Source: Pseudophaeobacter sp. EL27 (GTDB lineage Bacteria > Pseudomonadota > Alphaproteobacteria > Rhodobacterales > Rhodobacteraceae). From it: a stretch of 64,000 nt of DNA. Each line of letters opens with the position of its first letter. Within the stretch, counting starts at the first letter, position 1. Made by a program: the position numbers and the translations under genes. The DNA lies in assembly GCF_900313025.1 (NCBI RefSeq), contig NZ_OMPQ01000014.1:158094-222093 (forward strand), in the 5' to 3' direction. Positions 19,595 through 28,643 of this stretch are shown here, piece after piece. The notes beneath the pieces were generated by a model, which saw only the letters and a program-made list of their open reading frames with translations, had not been told where the DNA came from and searched no databases.

Positions 19595-19921
19595 TTAGGA
19601 GTCGTCGTCTTCCGATGCGACATCCGCGATCTCTTCGAGAGGTACGGTATCGGTGTCATCGTCATCGTCCAGAACGTCATCGCCCAGATCCAGATCGACA
19701 TCTTCGTCATCTTCCAGAACGTCGCTGTCATCTGCGTCGTTTTCTTTGGCTTTGGCGCTTGCTGCATCCGCGGCATCGGCTTCGATCATCCGGCTTTTGC
19801 CGGTGCTCAGCTCGACCACTTCGCCCGTGTAGGGGCTGACGATCGGATTTTTGTTTAGGTCATAAAACCGCTTGCCGGTGGTTGGGCAGACGCGCTTTAC
19901 GCCCCATTCTTCGTTGGGCAT
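19595..19921 (-). CDS. TIGR02300-type FYDLN acid family protein
   Basis: 108 residues. The conserved N-terminal half reads WGVKRVCPTTGKRFYDLNKN, with the FYDLN motif at about residues 19-23 and PIVSPYTGE after it. The C-terminal half (about residues 55-108) is an extremely acidic low-complexity tail of Asp and Glu. The family is confined mainly to Alphaproteobacteria and has no established biochemical function. The single CPTTG segment lacks the second cysteine pair of a zinc ribbon. The gene stands alone between tRNA-Ala and a divergent metallopeptidase gene. Confidence 0.9.
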   Translation of the reverse strand: MPNEEWGVKRVCPTTGKRFYDLNKNPIVSPYTGEVVELSTGKSRMIEADAADAASAKAKENDADDSDVLEDDEDVDLDLGDDVLDDDDDTDTVPLEEIADVASEDDDS

Positions 19922-20021
19922 GTGGGTCCCCTTGATTTACTGGTGAGTCGTATCGACGATTCAGTTGCCTTGCCATATGAGGTGAGCACTGTCAAAGCCT
20001 TTGCCATGAAGGGGCGCCGCC

Positions 20022-20711
20022 ATGAGCGCATATCACCTGCCAGGAAGCCCGCCGGTTCCTCTTGTCTTGCGCCGTTCAGCGCGGGCCAAACGGATCAGTC
20101 TGCGGATTTCTGCCTTGGACGGGCGGGTCACCCTGACCCTGCCTGCCCGGTTGCCTGCGCGTGAGGCCCTGGACTTTGCCGCCGAGAAGGAAGATTGGAT
20201 TCGCGATCACCTGGCGCGCCACCCAGAAGTGGTTGAGGTCGGCTTTGGCACGAAACTTCCTGTCGACGGACGGCAGCGGGAAGTCGTCGCAGGACCAAAG
20301 CGCGGTGTGCGGCTGGAGCCAGAGACGATTGAGGTTGGCGGGGATAAGCCGGCACGGTCGTTGGAGCGATACCTGAAGGAATTGGCGCGTGATCGGCTGG
20401 CCGCCGCCTCAGATCACTATGCGGCCCAGGTGGGGCGCTCCTATGCCAAGCTCAGCCTGCGCGATCCCCGTTCGCGCTGGGGATCTTGTTCTTCGGCAGG
20501 GACTTTGATGTATTCCTGGCGGCTGATCCTGGCCCCCACCGAAGTCCTGTCCTATGTGGCCGCGCATGAGGTGGCACATTTGGTCGAGATGAACCATTCC
20601 GCAGATTTCTGGGCCGTGGTTGCGCAGCTTTATGGCGACAGTTCTGGACCACGCCAATGGCTGCGCAGCGAAGGCAGCGGGCTGCACCGCTATCGGTTTG
20701 CCCCCCGTTAG
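20022..20711 (+). CDS. YgjP/DUF45-type zinc metallopeptidase
   Basis: 229 residues. The N-terminal region (RRSARAKRISLRISALDGRVTLTLP) and the segment LSLRDPRSRWGSCSSAGTLMYSW are standard for the YgjP (DUF45, SprT-like) family. The zinc motif HEVAH with downstream NHSADFWAVV supplies the metal ligands and the catalytic Glu. No signal peptide is present, so it is cytoplasmic. YgjP proteins are predicted metal-dependent proteases whose substrates are poorly known. It is followed 70 bases later by a GntR-type regulator on the same strand. Confidence 0.9.
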   Translation: MSAYHLPGSPPVPLVLRRSARAKRISLRISALDGRVTLTLPARLPAREALDFAAEKEDWIRDHLARHPEVVEVGFGTKLPVDGRQREVVAGPKRGVRLEPETIEVGGDKPARSLERYLKELARDRLAAASDHYAAQVGRSYAKLSLRDPRSRWGSCSSAGTLMYSWRLILAPTEVLSYVAAHEVAHLVEMNHSADFWAVVAQLYGDSSGPRQWLRSEGSGLHRYRFAPR

Positions 20712-20781
20712 AGGCGCAATACGGGCTGCGTGACAATTTCTGCTGTTGACCAAGGGTGGGTTTGTGATCACAGCATAGGCC

Positions 20782-21447
20782 ATGTCTATTTCTGCCAAAC
20801 CCACCGCTTCACCCTCCTCCGATACCACGGCCTCGGCGCATGATCGGGTGTACCGCGCGCTGCGGGCGCGGATCATGTACGGCGATATTGCTCCTGGTGA
20901 AGCCCTGACACTGCGCGGTATTGGCCGCGAATTTGGTGTGTCGATGACCCCGGCGCGGGAATCCCTGCGGCGTCTGGTGGCTGAAGGGGCTTTGTCGCTG
21001 TCCTCTTCGGGACGGGTTACAACGCCAGAGCTCAGCAATGAGCGGATAGAAGAGCTGGCAGCCCTGCGGGCTTTGCTGGAGGTGGAGCTGTCCAGCCGGG
21101 CGCTGCCGCGGGCGCATATGGCGCTGATTGATCGGTTGCACAGCATCAATGTGACCATCGCCGAGATGGTCTCGAAACGCGATGCAGTTGGCTATATCCG
21201 CACCAATCTGGAATTTCACCGCACACTTTACCTGCGTGCCCAGGCACCAGCGATGCTGGCCATGGCAGAAACCGTCTGGCTACAGCTGGGTCCAACCATG
21301 CGCGCCCTCTATGGACGTCTGCGGCGCACTGACCCGCCGCAGAACCACCGCCTGATTATCGCCGCCCTAAAGGCTGGAGATGAGCCGGGTCTGCGTCTGG
21401 CGGTCAGGTCTGATGTGACGCAGGGGCTTAGACTGTTAGTGGTATGA
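20782..21447 (+). CDS. GntR-family regulator, FadR/FCD subfamily
   Basis: 221 residues. The winged-helix domain (about 15-85) contains LRARIMYGDIAPGEALTLRGIGREFGVSM-type spacing with TPARESLRRLVAEG. The FCD ligand domain (about 90-215) includes ALRALLEVELS, the metal-ligand-like NLEFHRTLYLRA and the final HRLIIAALKAGDEPGLRLAV. FCD regulators sense small carboxylates, often through a bound metal. The stop overlaps the next gene's start by 4 bases (ATGA), so it is co-translated with a GNAT enzyme. Its target genes cannot be named from the window. Confidence 0.88.
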   Translation: MSISAKPTASPSSDTTASAHDRVYRALRARIMYGDIAPGEALTLRGIGREFGVSMTPARESLRRLVAEGALSLSSSGRVTTPELSNERIEELAALRALLEVELSSRALPRAHMALIDRLHSINVTIAEMVSKRDAVGYIRTNLEFHRTLYLRAQAPAMLAMAETVWLQLGPTMRALYGRLRRTDPPQNHRLIIAALKAGDEPGLRLAVRSDVTQGLRLLVV

Positions 21448-21926
21448 TGGAAAATAGATCTTTGGGCATCAGCTATAGGCGTTCTCAGAAAGAGGATGCC
21501 AAAGCCGTTTTTGATCTTGTTTCCGCATCCGTTGCAGCGCTGACCCCCAAGCCCTACGCGCCGGAGGTGGTCGCAAGCTGGATGACAGGACGCAGTGTTG
21601 CAGACTATGTAGCTGATTGCCAAAGCCAAGAAATCTGGATCGCGCAGGCAGGCGACGCGCCCATTGGCTTCTCGCATGGGGTTTCGGGAGAAGTGGTGCG
21701 TCTGTTTGTGGCGGCAGGTCAAACCGGAAAAGGCGCCGGCATCGCGTTGTTTGAACGCGCTTTGGCGGATGCACGCACCGACTGGGACGGGCCAGTCACT
21801 ATCGAGGCCACTTTGAATGCAGTGTCTTTTTTTAAGAGATTTGGCTTTGTTGAGATCGGGCCTAGCGTCTTTGGCGGGCGCGGGTCGGAGCTCCCGGCGA
21901 TCAAAAAAATTGTTCATAAGGGGTAG
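21444..21926 (+). CDS. GNAT-family N-acetyltransferase
   Basis: About 160 residues with tandem ATG codons at 21444 and 21447. The GNAT core is visible: YRRSQKEDAKAVFDLV at the start, GFSHGVSGEVVRLFVAAGQTGKGAGIALFERAL as beta4 and the acetyl-CoA loop (QTGKGAG), and the C-terminal AVSFFKRFGFVEIG. It is translationally coupled to the GntR regulator. The small-molecule or protein substrate is unknown. Confidence 0.85.
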   Translation: MMENRSLGISYRRSQKEDAKAVFDLVSASVAALTPKPYAPEVVASWMTGRSVADYVADCQSQEIWIAQAGDAPIGFSHGVSGEVVRLFVAAGQTGKGAGIALFERALADARTDWDGPVTIEATLNAVSFFKRFGFVEIGPSVFGGRGSELPAIKKIVHKG

Positions 21927-21991
21927 ATTCGACCCAAAGTCAGGTCCGCTTGAAGGGGTTCCCATGACCCTTTTGGGCAAGGGCTGATGGA

Positions 21992-22031
21992 AAAAAAAAG
22001 GCCCAATCCCTTTGCCGGGATCGGGCCTTTG
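21992..22031 (-). terminator. terminator of accA
   Basis: Arms AAGGCCC-AA-TCCC and GGGA-TC-GGGCCTT around TTTGCC. On the minus strand they are followed by a nine-base T run, 22 bases after the accA stop. Confidence 0.85.
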
Positions 22032-22052
22032 AAACCTAAGAGCCGGGGGGAT

Positions 22053-23015
22053 TTACGCGGCGAGGCCTTTGGAGCCGATGTCGAGGAACTTTTGGCGGCG
22101 GTCCTTGATCAGCTCAGCGCCATCTTTGTCTTTCAAATCGTCCAGCATCTCCTGGATGGCATTGCCCACCGCGGTCATGGAGGCCTTGGCGTCGCGATGC
22201 GCCCCGCCCATGGGTTCGGGGATGATACGGTCGATCACCGCCAGCTCATGCAGGTTCTGCGCCGTGAGACGCAGGGCCTCGGCCGCTTCGCGCATTTTCT
22301 CGGCGTCTTTCCACAGGATCGAGGCGCAGCCTTCGGGGGAAATCACTGAATAGACAGCATGTTCCAGCATCGCCACGCGGTTGGCGGTGGCAAAGGCCAC
22401 GGCGCCGCCAGAGCCGCCTTCGCCGATAATCACGGAAATCACTGGCACACCGATTTTCAGGCTCATCTCAGTTGAGCGGGCAATCGCCTCGGACTGGCCG
22501 CGCTCTTCGGCACCTTTGCCGGGGTAGGCGCCCGTGGTGTCGACCAGTGTCACAACCGGCAAACCAAAGCGTCCGGCCATCTCCATCAGGCGCACGGCTT
22601 TGCGATAGCCCTCGGGGCGGGCCATGCCAAAGTTATGCAGGATGCGGGCCTTGGTGTTGGAGCCCTTTTCATGGCCGATCACCATCACTGGCTGGTCGTT
22701 GAACCGTGCCAGTCCACCCATAACGGCGAGATCATCGGCAAAGTTACGATCTCCCGCCAGAGGCGTGTATTCGGTGAACAGCGCGTCGATGTAATCGCGG
22801 CAATGGGGCCGATCGGGGTGACGAGCCACCTGACATTTGCGCCAGGGGGTCAGCTCTTTGTAGAGATCTTTCAGCAGCTGCTCGGCTTTGGCGTCCAGCG
22901 CCGCGGCCTCATCCGCTATGTCCATCTCCTCGTTGGCCCGTGCCAAGGCTCGGAGCTCTTCTGCTTTGCCTTCAATTTCGGCCAGCGGTTTTTCAAATTC
23001 CAGGTACTGAGTCAT
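22053..23015 (-). CDS. accA: acetyl-CoA carboxylase carboxyltransferase subunit alpha
   Basis: 320 residues from the ATG at 23015 ([20 protein letters not shown]), preceded by GAGG; the open frame continues upstream but the family begins here. The crotonase-type carboxyltransferase core contains [49 protein letters not shown] and [11 protein letters not shown]. With AccD it transfers carboxyl from carboxybiotin to acetyl-CoA, giving malonyl-CoA for fatty acid synthesis. It is monocistronic with its own terminator, divergent from an AraC-type regulator. Confidence 0.97.
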   Translation of the reverse strand: MTQYLEFEKPLAEIEGKAEELRALARANEEMDIADEAAALDAKAEQLLKDLYKELTPWRKCQVARHPDRPHCRDYIDALFTEYTPLAGDRNFADDLAVMGGLARFNDQPVMVIGHEKGSNTKARILHNFGMARPEGYRKAVRLMEMAGRFGLPVVTLVDTTGAYPGKGAEERGQSEAIARSTEMSLKIGVPVISVIIGEGGSGGAVAFATANRVAMLEHAVYSVISPEGCASILWKDAEKMREAAEALRLTAQNLHELAVIDRIIPEPMGGAHRDAKASMTAVGNAIQEMLDDLKDKDGAELIKDRRQKFLDIGSKGLAA

Positions 23016-23226
23016 ATCGCCTCGCTCACGCGGTTTTGCCGTATATGGCCTTCTGTGCGCGCAGATGCAACTCTGTGCCTTGCCTTGGGTCAACGAAATG
23101 CACTTGGCTTGGCGTGCTGCGGCCCTGTCACGGGCCAATATTGTGCAACAGCGCAGCAGGTCAGCAAGATTTGTGATCCCGACCCGTGGCACATCTCCTC
23201 CGGCAAGAGAGAAGGATATCCCGGTA

Positions 23227-24060
23227 ATGACCGCCACCTATGAAAAGCGCATCCTGCGGGTGCTCGACTATATCCATGACCACCCCGCAGGGGATCTGTC
23301 GCTGGACCAGCTGGCAGATGTTGCGGCGATGTCGCGGTTTCACTGGCACCGGGTGTTTCGTGCGGTCACCGGCGAGACCTGTGCGCAGGCGGTGCGTCGC
23401 ATTCGCCTGCATCGGGCCGCCAGTGCGCTCCTGTTGACCCAGGACAGTCTCGCGCAGATCGCCCAGGCGGTGGGCTATCCCAACCAAGGCTCCTTCTCTC
23501 GCGCATTCACCGAGGCCTATGGTGCCAGCCCTGCGGGCTTTCGCAAGGCGCCGTCCCATTTCCCCTCTCGACCTGACTTTAAGACCGGAGATTACCCCAT
23601 GCATCCTGTTGCTTTACGTGAAGAACCCGCGCGCCGTCTTGTGGGCCTTGCCCATCAGGGCAGCTATCATTTGATCGGCAAACGCTTTGAGAGCTTTGGC
23701 GCTCTTTGTGAAACACGCAGTCTTTGGCCTCAGATGGGCCCGCTGACGGCGATTTACTACGATGATCCTGACAGCATCCCGGAGACCGCGCTGCGCAGTT
23801 TTGCCGGCGGTGTTTTCACCGGCGCAGAGATCCCTGAAGGGATGGAAGAAAAGCAGATTGTCGGCGGCAAGACAGCAGTGCTCACCTATAAGGGGGCCTA
23901 TTCCGGGATATCAGCTGCCTATCACAGCCTGTTTGGCGGTTGGCTGCCTTCCTCGGGCGAAGAGCCCGCCGAGGCGCCCTGTTACGAGATCTATCTCAAC
24001 AACCCACGCGAGGTGGCCCCCGAGGAGCTGCTGACTGAGATCTGCCTGCCGCTCAAATAG
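23227..24060 (+). CDS. AraC-family regulator with GyrI-like effector domain
   Basis: 277 residues from the ATG at 23227 ([20 protein letters not shown]), after AGAAGGAT. Two AraC helix-turn-helix units fill residues 1-105 ([42 protein letters not shown]). Residues about 125-277 form a GyrI-like/AraC_E_bind small-molecule domain ([20 protein letters not shown] onward, ending with the [11 protein letters not shown] motif). This Rob/SbmC-like architecture responds to amphipathic drugs or other hydrophobic compounds. The lysE-type exporter convergent downstream is not an obvious target. Confidence 0.9.
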   Translation: MTATYEKRILRVLDYIHDHPAGDLSLDQLADVAAMSRFHWHRVFRAVTGETCAQAVRRIRLHRAASALLLTQDSLAQIAQAVGYPNQGSFSRAFTEAYGASPAGFRKAPSHFPSRPDFKTGDYPMHPVALREEPARRLVGLAHQGSYHLIGKRFESFGALCETRSLWPQMGPLTAIYYDDPDSIPETALRSFAGGVFTGAEIPEGMEEKQIVGGKTAVLTYKGAYSGISAAYHSLFGGWLPSSGEEPAEAPCYEIYLNNPREVAPEELLTEICLPLK

Positions 24061-24095
24061 GACAGGCTGATCTGCTCAGGATCTGGCCATGACAG

Positions 24096-24689
24096 TTATG
24101 GCCAGATCACCGGATAGAGCGAAGCCACCAAGAGGGCGGCCATGAGCCAGTTGAACTGGGTGAGCCGGCGGGGGTTGGTGAGAAAGCGCGCCATTTGTTG
24201 ACCCAGAACGGTCCAGGATCCAACTGAGGGCAGGTTGATGGCGCCAAACACTGCGGCCACCACAAAGATCGCCCAAAGCGTTTGACTCGGCGTATAGGCG
24301 CTGATCGCGGTGAGGGCCATGGCCCAGGCCTTTGGGTTGACCCATTGAAAGGCGGCAGCCTGCAGAAAGGTCATTGGCGTGCCGCTGCTTCCGGAAGCCT
24401 CTGCCGGGCCCGCATTGGCAATTTTCCAGGCGAGGTAAAGCAGATACAGCACCGAAGCCAGCTTGAGAATGGTGTAGCTTATGGGGAAGGCGTCAAAGAT
24501 CTGTACCAATCCTGCGCCGACGAGGATCACCATAAAGACAAAGCCAAGCGCGACCCCCAGCATGTGGGGAATGGTACGGCGGAAGCCAAAATTGGCGCCC
24601 GACGCCATCAGCATCAGATTGTTGGGGCCGGGGGTGATTGAGGACACAAAGGCGAAGAGCGCAAGCGCGAGGAAGAGTTCATAAGTCAT
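24096..24689 (-). CDS. LysE/RhtB-family amino acid exporter
   Basis: 197 residues with about six membrane spans. The family signature SSITPGPNNLMLMASGANFG lies at residues 16-35. Members export amino acids such as lysine, threonine or homoserine derivatives. It is divergent from an Lrp-type regulator with 72 bases between starts, the classic arrangement for control by an amino acid-sensing regulator. The particular amino acid is not predictable. Confidence 0.9.
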   Translation of the reverse strand: MTYELFLALALFAFVSSITPGPNNLMLMASGANFGFRRTIPHMLGVALGFVFMVILVGAGLVQIFDAFPISYTILKLASVLYLLYLAWKIANAGPAEASGSSGTPMTFLQAAAFQWVNPKAWAMALTAISAYTPSQTLWAIFVVAAVFGAINLPSVGSWTVLGQQMARFLTNPRRLTQFNWLMAALLVASLYPVIWP

Positions 24690-24761
24690 GGCGCATAAAT
24701 GACGCGTTTGACCCCGAATGAAATTGCGTTGTTGTGCGGTTTTTGGCTAATACTGCAATCC

Positions 24762-25214
24762 ATGGCGAAGAATGATAAAATAAACCAACAAATATTGCAG
24801 GAATTGCTGCGCGATGGGCGTATCAGCAATCTGGAGCTTGCGGACCGGGTTGGCCTGTCCCCCTCTGCCTGCCTGCGTCGAGTGCAGGATCTGGAACAGG
24901 CCGGAGTGATCACGGGCTACCGAGCGGTTTTGGATCGCGATGCCATGGGCGCGGGCTTTGTCACCTATATTGGTGTTGCTCTGGGCGAACATACCAAAGA
25001 GGCGCAGCAGGCCTTTGAGCGGGCGATGGATGAGGCGCGTGAGGTGGTGGAATGCCACAATATCACGGGAACGATCGAATATCTGTTACGGGTCGAATGC
25101 GCTGATCTGCCCAGCTACAAACTGTTCCATACCGATATTCTCGGCACCTCGCCCTTTGTCACGGCGATTACTACCTATGTGGTAATGGGCTCGCCCAAAG
25201 ACCTGCGTGGCTAG
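24762..25214 (+). CDS. Lrp/AsnC-family transcriptional regulator
   Basis: 150 residues from the ATG at 24762 (MAKNDKINQQILQELLRDGR). Upstream frame without a ribosome site was excluded. The HTH (ISNLELADRVGLSPSACLRRVQ) is followed by the RAM/ACT-like ligand domain, with ECHNITGTIEYLLRVE typical of Lrp. It is divergent from the LysE-type exporter and likely controls it in response to an amino acid. Confidence 0.9.
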   Translation: MAKNDKINQQILQELLRDGRISNLELADRVGLSPSACLRRVQDLEQAGVITGYRAVLDRDAMGAGFVTYIGVALGEHTKEAQQAFERAMDEAREVVECHNITGTIEYLLRVECADLPSYKLFHTDILGTSPFVTAITTYVVMGSPKDLRG

Positions 25215-25277
25215 ACCCTGCAGGGGGTGTTTTTTGAATATTTATAGAAAGGTGATGGGAGCGGTAGAGTAATTTGC

Positions 25278-25916
25278 CTATGCACCTTTTGGGGAGAGGG
25301 AGTCATGGCCCGCGGGCAGCAGGGCCTGCAGGGCGGTCTCGGGCGAGGTGAGGACGGGGATATCCAGCTGAGAGGCCAGGTTGGGGCCTGCCTCTTTCAT
25401 GGAGGCCTGAGCCAAAACCACAGCGGAGGTTTTAGGGCGGGTTGCAAGCGCCGCGAGAACGGCTGTTGTGATGGCCTCGGCAAAGGCGGTCATGTCGCCT
25501 GTCTCGAACAGATGCCAGAGATCTGTGAGGTTGAGGAGGGTGAAATCTGGTGACGCTCCGATTTCAGAGAAGGCGCGGCGGAGCAGGGCGCTGGAGGGGG
25601 TACGTGTGCTGTCCAGGCAATAGGCCATCAGCACCGGGCCGCCGGTCAGAGCTGCCTGTTGCATCATTGGCCAGTCGATCCGGGTGGCACCTGCGATTTC
25701 GGCCACTTCCCCGATGGTGGTGCAGCTGCACAGAACCGGGCCTTTCAGGCCTTTGATGGTGCTGGCGATTTCATCACGCAGGCTATCATCAATGCCGTCT
25801 CGCGCGCGGGCCAGCCAATCGGCGCGGACAATTTGGCTGAGGCTTGCGTCGGGCGCCAGTGAGGCAAAGCTGGCAACATGTACCTCGGCTGTGTGTATCA
25901 GCGTTAGATCTGCCAT
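25278..25916 (-). CDS. Asp/Glu racemase superfamily protein
   Basis: 212 residues. The N-terminal catalytic-type cysteine region reads GPVLCSCTTIGEVAEIAG, and the second half contains SAVVLAQASMKEAGPNL where the second cysteine of true racemases would be. It therefore belongs to the Asp/Glu/hydantoin racemase and arylmalonate decarboxylase-like superfamily but lacks a clear second Cys, as many uncharacterised members do. Enzymatic activity and substrate are uncertain. The mcl1 gene lies upstream on the same strand, but a 260-base gap argues against one operon. Confidence 0.65.
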   Translation of the reverse strand: MADLTLIHTAEVHVASFASLAPDASLSQIVRADWLARARDGIDDSLRDEIASTIKGLKGPVLCSCTTIGEVAEIAGATRIDWPMMQQAALTGGPVLMAYCLDSTRTPSSALLRRAFSEIGASPDFTLLNLTDLWHLFETGDMTAFAEAITTAVLAALATRPKTSAVVLAQASMKEAGPNLASQLDIPVLTSPETALQALLPAGHDSLSPKGA

Positions 25917-26176
25917 ATGAGTTCCCCTGTTCGCGGTGTATTTATGAAGCAGTATCCTATCTGTTCCCGGGGGTCTTGGACTAAGGGTTTCTTACTCTGG
26001 TCGCAGGGACCAGCCCCAAGGGTCTGGCGATGGTTCATTGGAGTGACTTGCCCCGTTTCCGGAAAGCGGGAACATAGAAGGGCGGCACACAGAAGAGGCG
26101 CCCCAATTGGAGCGCCCCGAAGTGGAATTTAGAAGAAAACAAAGGCCGACTTGTTAACGGGTCCAGCTGCCAAAAA
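25917..26176. other. 260-base gap between mcl1 and the racemase-like gene
   Basis: No gene is seen. The near-perfect palindrome at 26097-26116 (GGCGCCCCAATTGGAGCGCC, one wobble) lies about 60 bases after mcl1 on the minus strand, followed by TCTTCTG. It may form a terminator hairpin with a minimal loop. Confidence 0.4.
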
Positions 26177-27136
26177 TCAGCCGTTGGCGATCAGTTCGGA
26201 CTGGGCCACGATCACTTCGGCCTGCTTGATTGAGGCGATGTCGACCAGGCGGCCTTTGTAGACGGTGGCGCCTTCGCCGTTGGCCTTGGCCTGTTCCATC
26301 GCCGCGAGGATCTCACGGGCCTCTGCAACGGCTTCCTCAGATGGGGTGAAGACCTCATTGGCCAGGCCGATCTGTTTGGGATGGATGGCCCATTTGCCAA
26401 CCATGCCGAGGGTGGCAGAGCGTTTTGCCTGGGCGATATAGCCCTCATCGTCAGAGAAGTCGCCAAAGGGACCATCAACGGGCAGTACCCCATGGGTGCG
26501 GCAGGCGGCGACGATGGCGGCCTGGGCCCAGTGCCAGGGGTCGGACCAGTGCTTTTCGCCTTCGCGCAGCATGTAGTAGTTTTCCTGAGTGCCGCCGATA
26601 CCGGTGGTCTGCATGCCCATCGAGGCGGCAAAATCCGCCGCACCCAGCGACATGGCCTGCATCCGGGGGCTGCTGGCGGCAATGGCCTCTACATGGGCGA
26701 TGCCGGCAGCCGATTCGATGATGACCTCAAAAGACACGGGTTTGCTGCGGCCCTTGGCGCGCTCAATCGCAGTGACCAGCGCATCCACGGCATAGACATC
26801 TTCGGCGCAGCCCACCTTGGGGATCATGATCTGATCCAGACGGTCACCGGCCTGTTCCAGCAGATCGACGACATCGCGGTACCAGTAGGGGGTGTCGAGG
26901 CTGTTGATCCGCACCGACATGTATTTGTTGCCCCAATCCACGGTATTGAGCGCCTCAATGACATTGGCACGGGCCACGTCCTTATCGGTGGGGGCAACCG
27001 AATCTTCGAGATCGAGGTTGATTACATCAGCAGCAGAGGCCGCCATTTTGGCAAAGAGTTTGGTGTTGGAGCCTGGGCCAAACAGCTGGCAGCGGTTGGG
27101 GCGGGCAGGGGCGGCGGGCTGAAGGCGAAAGCTCAT
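26177..27136 (-). CDS. mcl1: L-malyl-CoA/beta-methylmalyl-CoA lyase
   Basis: 319 residues, the usual length for Mcl1 of Rhodobacteraceae. It belongs to the CitE-like TIM-barrel family: CQLFGPGSNTKLFAKMAASAADVINLDLEDSVAPTDK-type N-terminus (active-site Asp/Glu in DLEDSV), SFEVIIESAAGIAHVEAIA, GAADFAASMGMQTTG, and KWAIHPKQIGLANEVF near the end. It cleaves beta-methylmalyl-CoA to glyoxylate and propionyl-CoA, and makes or cleaves malyl-CoA, in the ethylmalonyl-CoA pathway for acetyl-CoA assimilation. That pathway would handle the acetyl-CoA produced from taurine and from BKACE products in this window. Monocistronic. Confidence 0.95.
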   Translation of the reverse strand: MSFRLQPAAPARPNRCQLFGPGSNTKLFAKMAASAADVINLDLEDSVAPTDKDVARANVIEALNTVDWGNKYMSVRINSLDTPYWYRDVVDLLEQAGDRLDQIMIPKVGCAEDVYAVDALVTAIERAKGRSKPVSFEVIIESAAGIAHVEAIAASSPRMQAMSLGAADFAASMGMQTTGIGGTQENYYMLREGEKHWSDPWHWAQAAIVAACRTHGVLPVDGPFGDFSDDEGYIAQAKRSATLGMVGKWAIHPKQIGLANEVFTPSEEAVAEAREILAAMEQAKANGEGATVYKGRLVDIASIKQAEVIVAQSELIANG

Positions 27137-27257
27137 CGGTAGTGTCTCCCAAAGGTAATGAAATTGCGTGACGTTTGTGTTGGGTGATATTTAGTTGCGC
27201 CCCGCTTCGCAAGTGAATTGTGCATCCGCAGAAATACGACGCTGCGATGCGGCGGCG

Positions 27258-27275
27258 TATTTGTTGCCGCAAATA
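27258..27275. promoter_or_regulatory. inverted repeat TATTTG-6-CAAATA before the MFS gene
   Basis: Perfect six-base arms around TTGCCG, about 40 bases before the MFS start. The core TTGCCGCAAAT (27264-27274) recurs with one base change (TTGCGGCAAAT) at 28644-28654, ahead of dgcN. It has a T-N11-A look, as LysR-type sites do. Confidence 0.45.
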
Positions 27276-27313
27276 AGCAAGCTTGCCAGAGGTAATCCTG
27301 TCAGCTCTGCGAT

Positions 27314-28582
27314 ATGAAACGCGCATTCCTTGAAAACTGGGCCCTGTTCCTGGGCATGATTCTTTTGATGGTGGCCAATGGGCTGCTGGTTACTTTGCTG
27401 ACAATCCGGGGCGCCAGCCTCGGGTTTTCGGAGTTCACAATCTCGCTGATGCAGGCGGCCTATCCGCTGGGAGCGCTGATCGGCACCGCAGTGGCGCCGC
27501 GCATGGTGGAAAAGGTCGGCCATATCCGCGCCTTCTCGGCGCTGGCCTCATTGGTTTCAATCGCGGCGATCTTGCATCTGTTGACCTCGGACCCAATTTC
27601 CTGGTCGGCGATGCGGTTCCTGGCCGGATTCTGCTACCCTGGTCTCTATGTGATCACCGAAAGCTGGCTGCAAGCCAAGGCGGAGAACCACAACCGGGCT
27701 CAGATCCTGTCGATCTATTTTATGATCTGGATGGCGGGACCGGCTATTGGCACCGCCATGGTTGCCCTGCCGGACCCAGGCGGCAATCTGTTGTTCGGTG
27801 TGGTATCCATCCTGATATCCCTGTCGATTGTTCCTCTGCTATTGTCCGGCAATAGGGCGCCTGACTATGAGGTGCCTGACCGGATGTCGGTGAGGAAGCT
27901 CTATAAGGTGTCGCCCATGGCTGTGGTTGGCAATCTTGTCAGCGCCATGGCCGTGGCCGCCTGGTTTATTACCCTGCCACTGTATGCCCTGTCTCTGGGG
28001 ATGAGTGCGGCCCAGGCCTCTGGGGTTCTGGTGGTGGCGATGGTGGTCGGGGCATTGGTGCAATACCCGGTGGGCTGGGTAAGCGACAAGACGGATCGCA
28101 GACTGGTGCTTTTAGGGCTTGGCCTGACTGGGGCCGGGGCCTGCTTCTGGATGTTGATCAGCCCCTCGCAGACCTCGGTGGTGATCGGTTTTGGCCTGCT
28201 CGCGGGGGCCAGCCTGCCAATGTATGCGGTCTGTACCGCCCATGCGAATGACCAGTTGAAATCTTCACAGATCGTGCCTGCGAGCGGCACCATGTTGTTC
28301 CTGCTCAATCTCGGCCAGTTCATTGGCACTTTGGTGGGGCCAAATACGGTCAGCATTGCTGACGGAAAGGGCTTCCTCCTGGTGCTCGCGGCCCTGTGTT
28401 TACTGGTTGTTGGAGTGGCAATTCTGCGACGTGGTCAGGAGGAGGCTCCGGAAGAAACTGGCAGTTTGCAGGCCATTGCGGTGCTTGGTGCTTCGCAATC
28501 CGGGGTGTTGCAGGCCGAATCCTGGTTGGAGGAGGAAGAAAGTGGCGCAGAGCCGGACCTATCGGAGAAATCTTCGAAATAG
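27314..28582 (+). CDS. MFS transporter, YcaD-like
   Basis: 422 residues and twelve predicted membrane segments. The start region reads NWALFLGMILLMVANGLLVTLLTIRGASLGFS. The loop motif between spans 2 and 3 (GTAVAPRMVEKVGHIRAFS) and the repeat in the second half (GWVSDKTDRRLVLL) are standard MFS elements. A cytoplasmic acidic tail follows after about residue 375. It belongs to the YcaD-type group of uncharacterised MFS proteins. It lies 113 bases upstream of dgcN on the same strand and shares an 11-base motif with the dgcN leader, so D-amino acid or acetylated amino acid transport is conceivable, but this is inference. Confidence 0.85.
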   Translation: MKRAFLENWALFLGMILLMVANGLLVTLLTIRGASLGFSEFTISLMQAAYPLGALIGTAVAPRMVEKVGHIRAFSALASLVSIAAILHLLTSDPISWSAMRFLAGFCYPGLYVITESWLQAKAENHNRAQILSIYFMIWMAGPAIGTAMVALPDPGGNLLFGVVSILISLSIVPLLLSGNRAPDYEVPDRMSVRKLYKVSPMAVVGNLVSAMAVAAWFITLPLYALSLGMSAAQASGVLVVAMVVGALVQYPVGWVSDKTDRRLVLLGLGLTGAGACFWMLISPSQTSVVIGFGLLAGASLPMYAVCTAHANDQLKSSQIVPASGTMLFLLNLGQFIGTLVGPNTVSIADGKGFLLVLAALCLLVVGVAILRRGQEEAPEETGSLQAIAVLGASQSGVLQAESWLEEEESGAEPDLSEKSSK

Positions 28583-28643
28583 CCTCAATGCCATCGCAGA
28601 ATCTTGCGTCAAGAGGCGGAGAATCTGCAAAAAGGGTATGAAC

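Noticed and set aside
22990..23237. Extended N-terminus of accA
   Set aside because: The frame continues upstream, but family members begin at MTQYLEFEK and the upstream residues are low quality and overlap the divergent AraC start region.
26097..26116. CCAATTGG palindrome after mcl1 as a copy of the operators at 8561-8601
   Set aside because: Only the eight-base core is shared. The flanks are GC-rich here and form a terminator-like hairpin, whereas the 8561 sites have AT flanks in a promoter.
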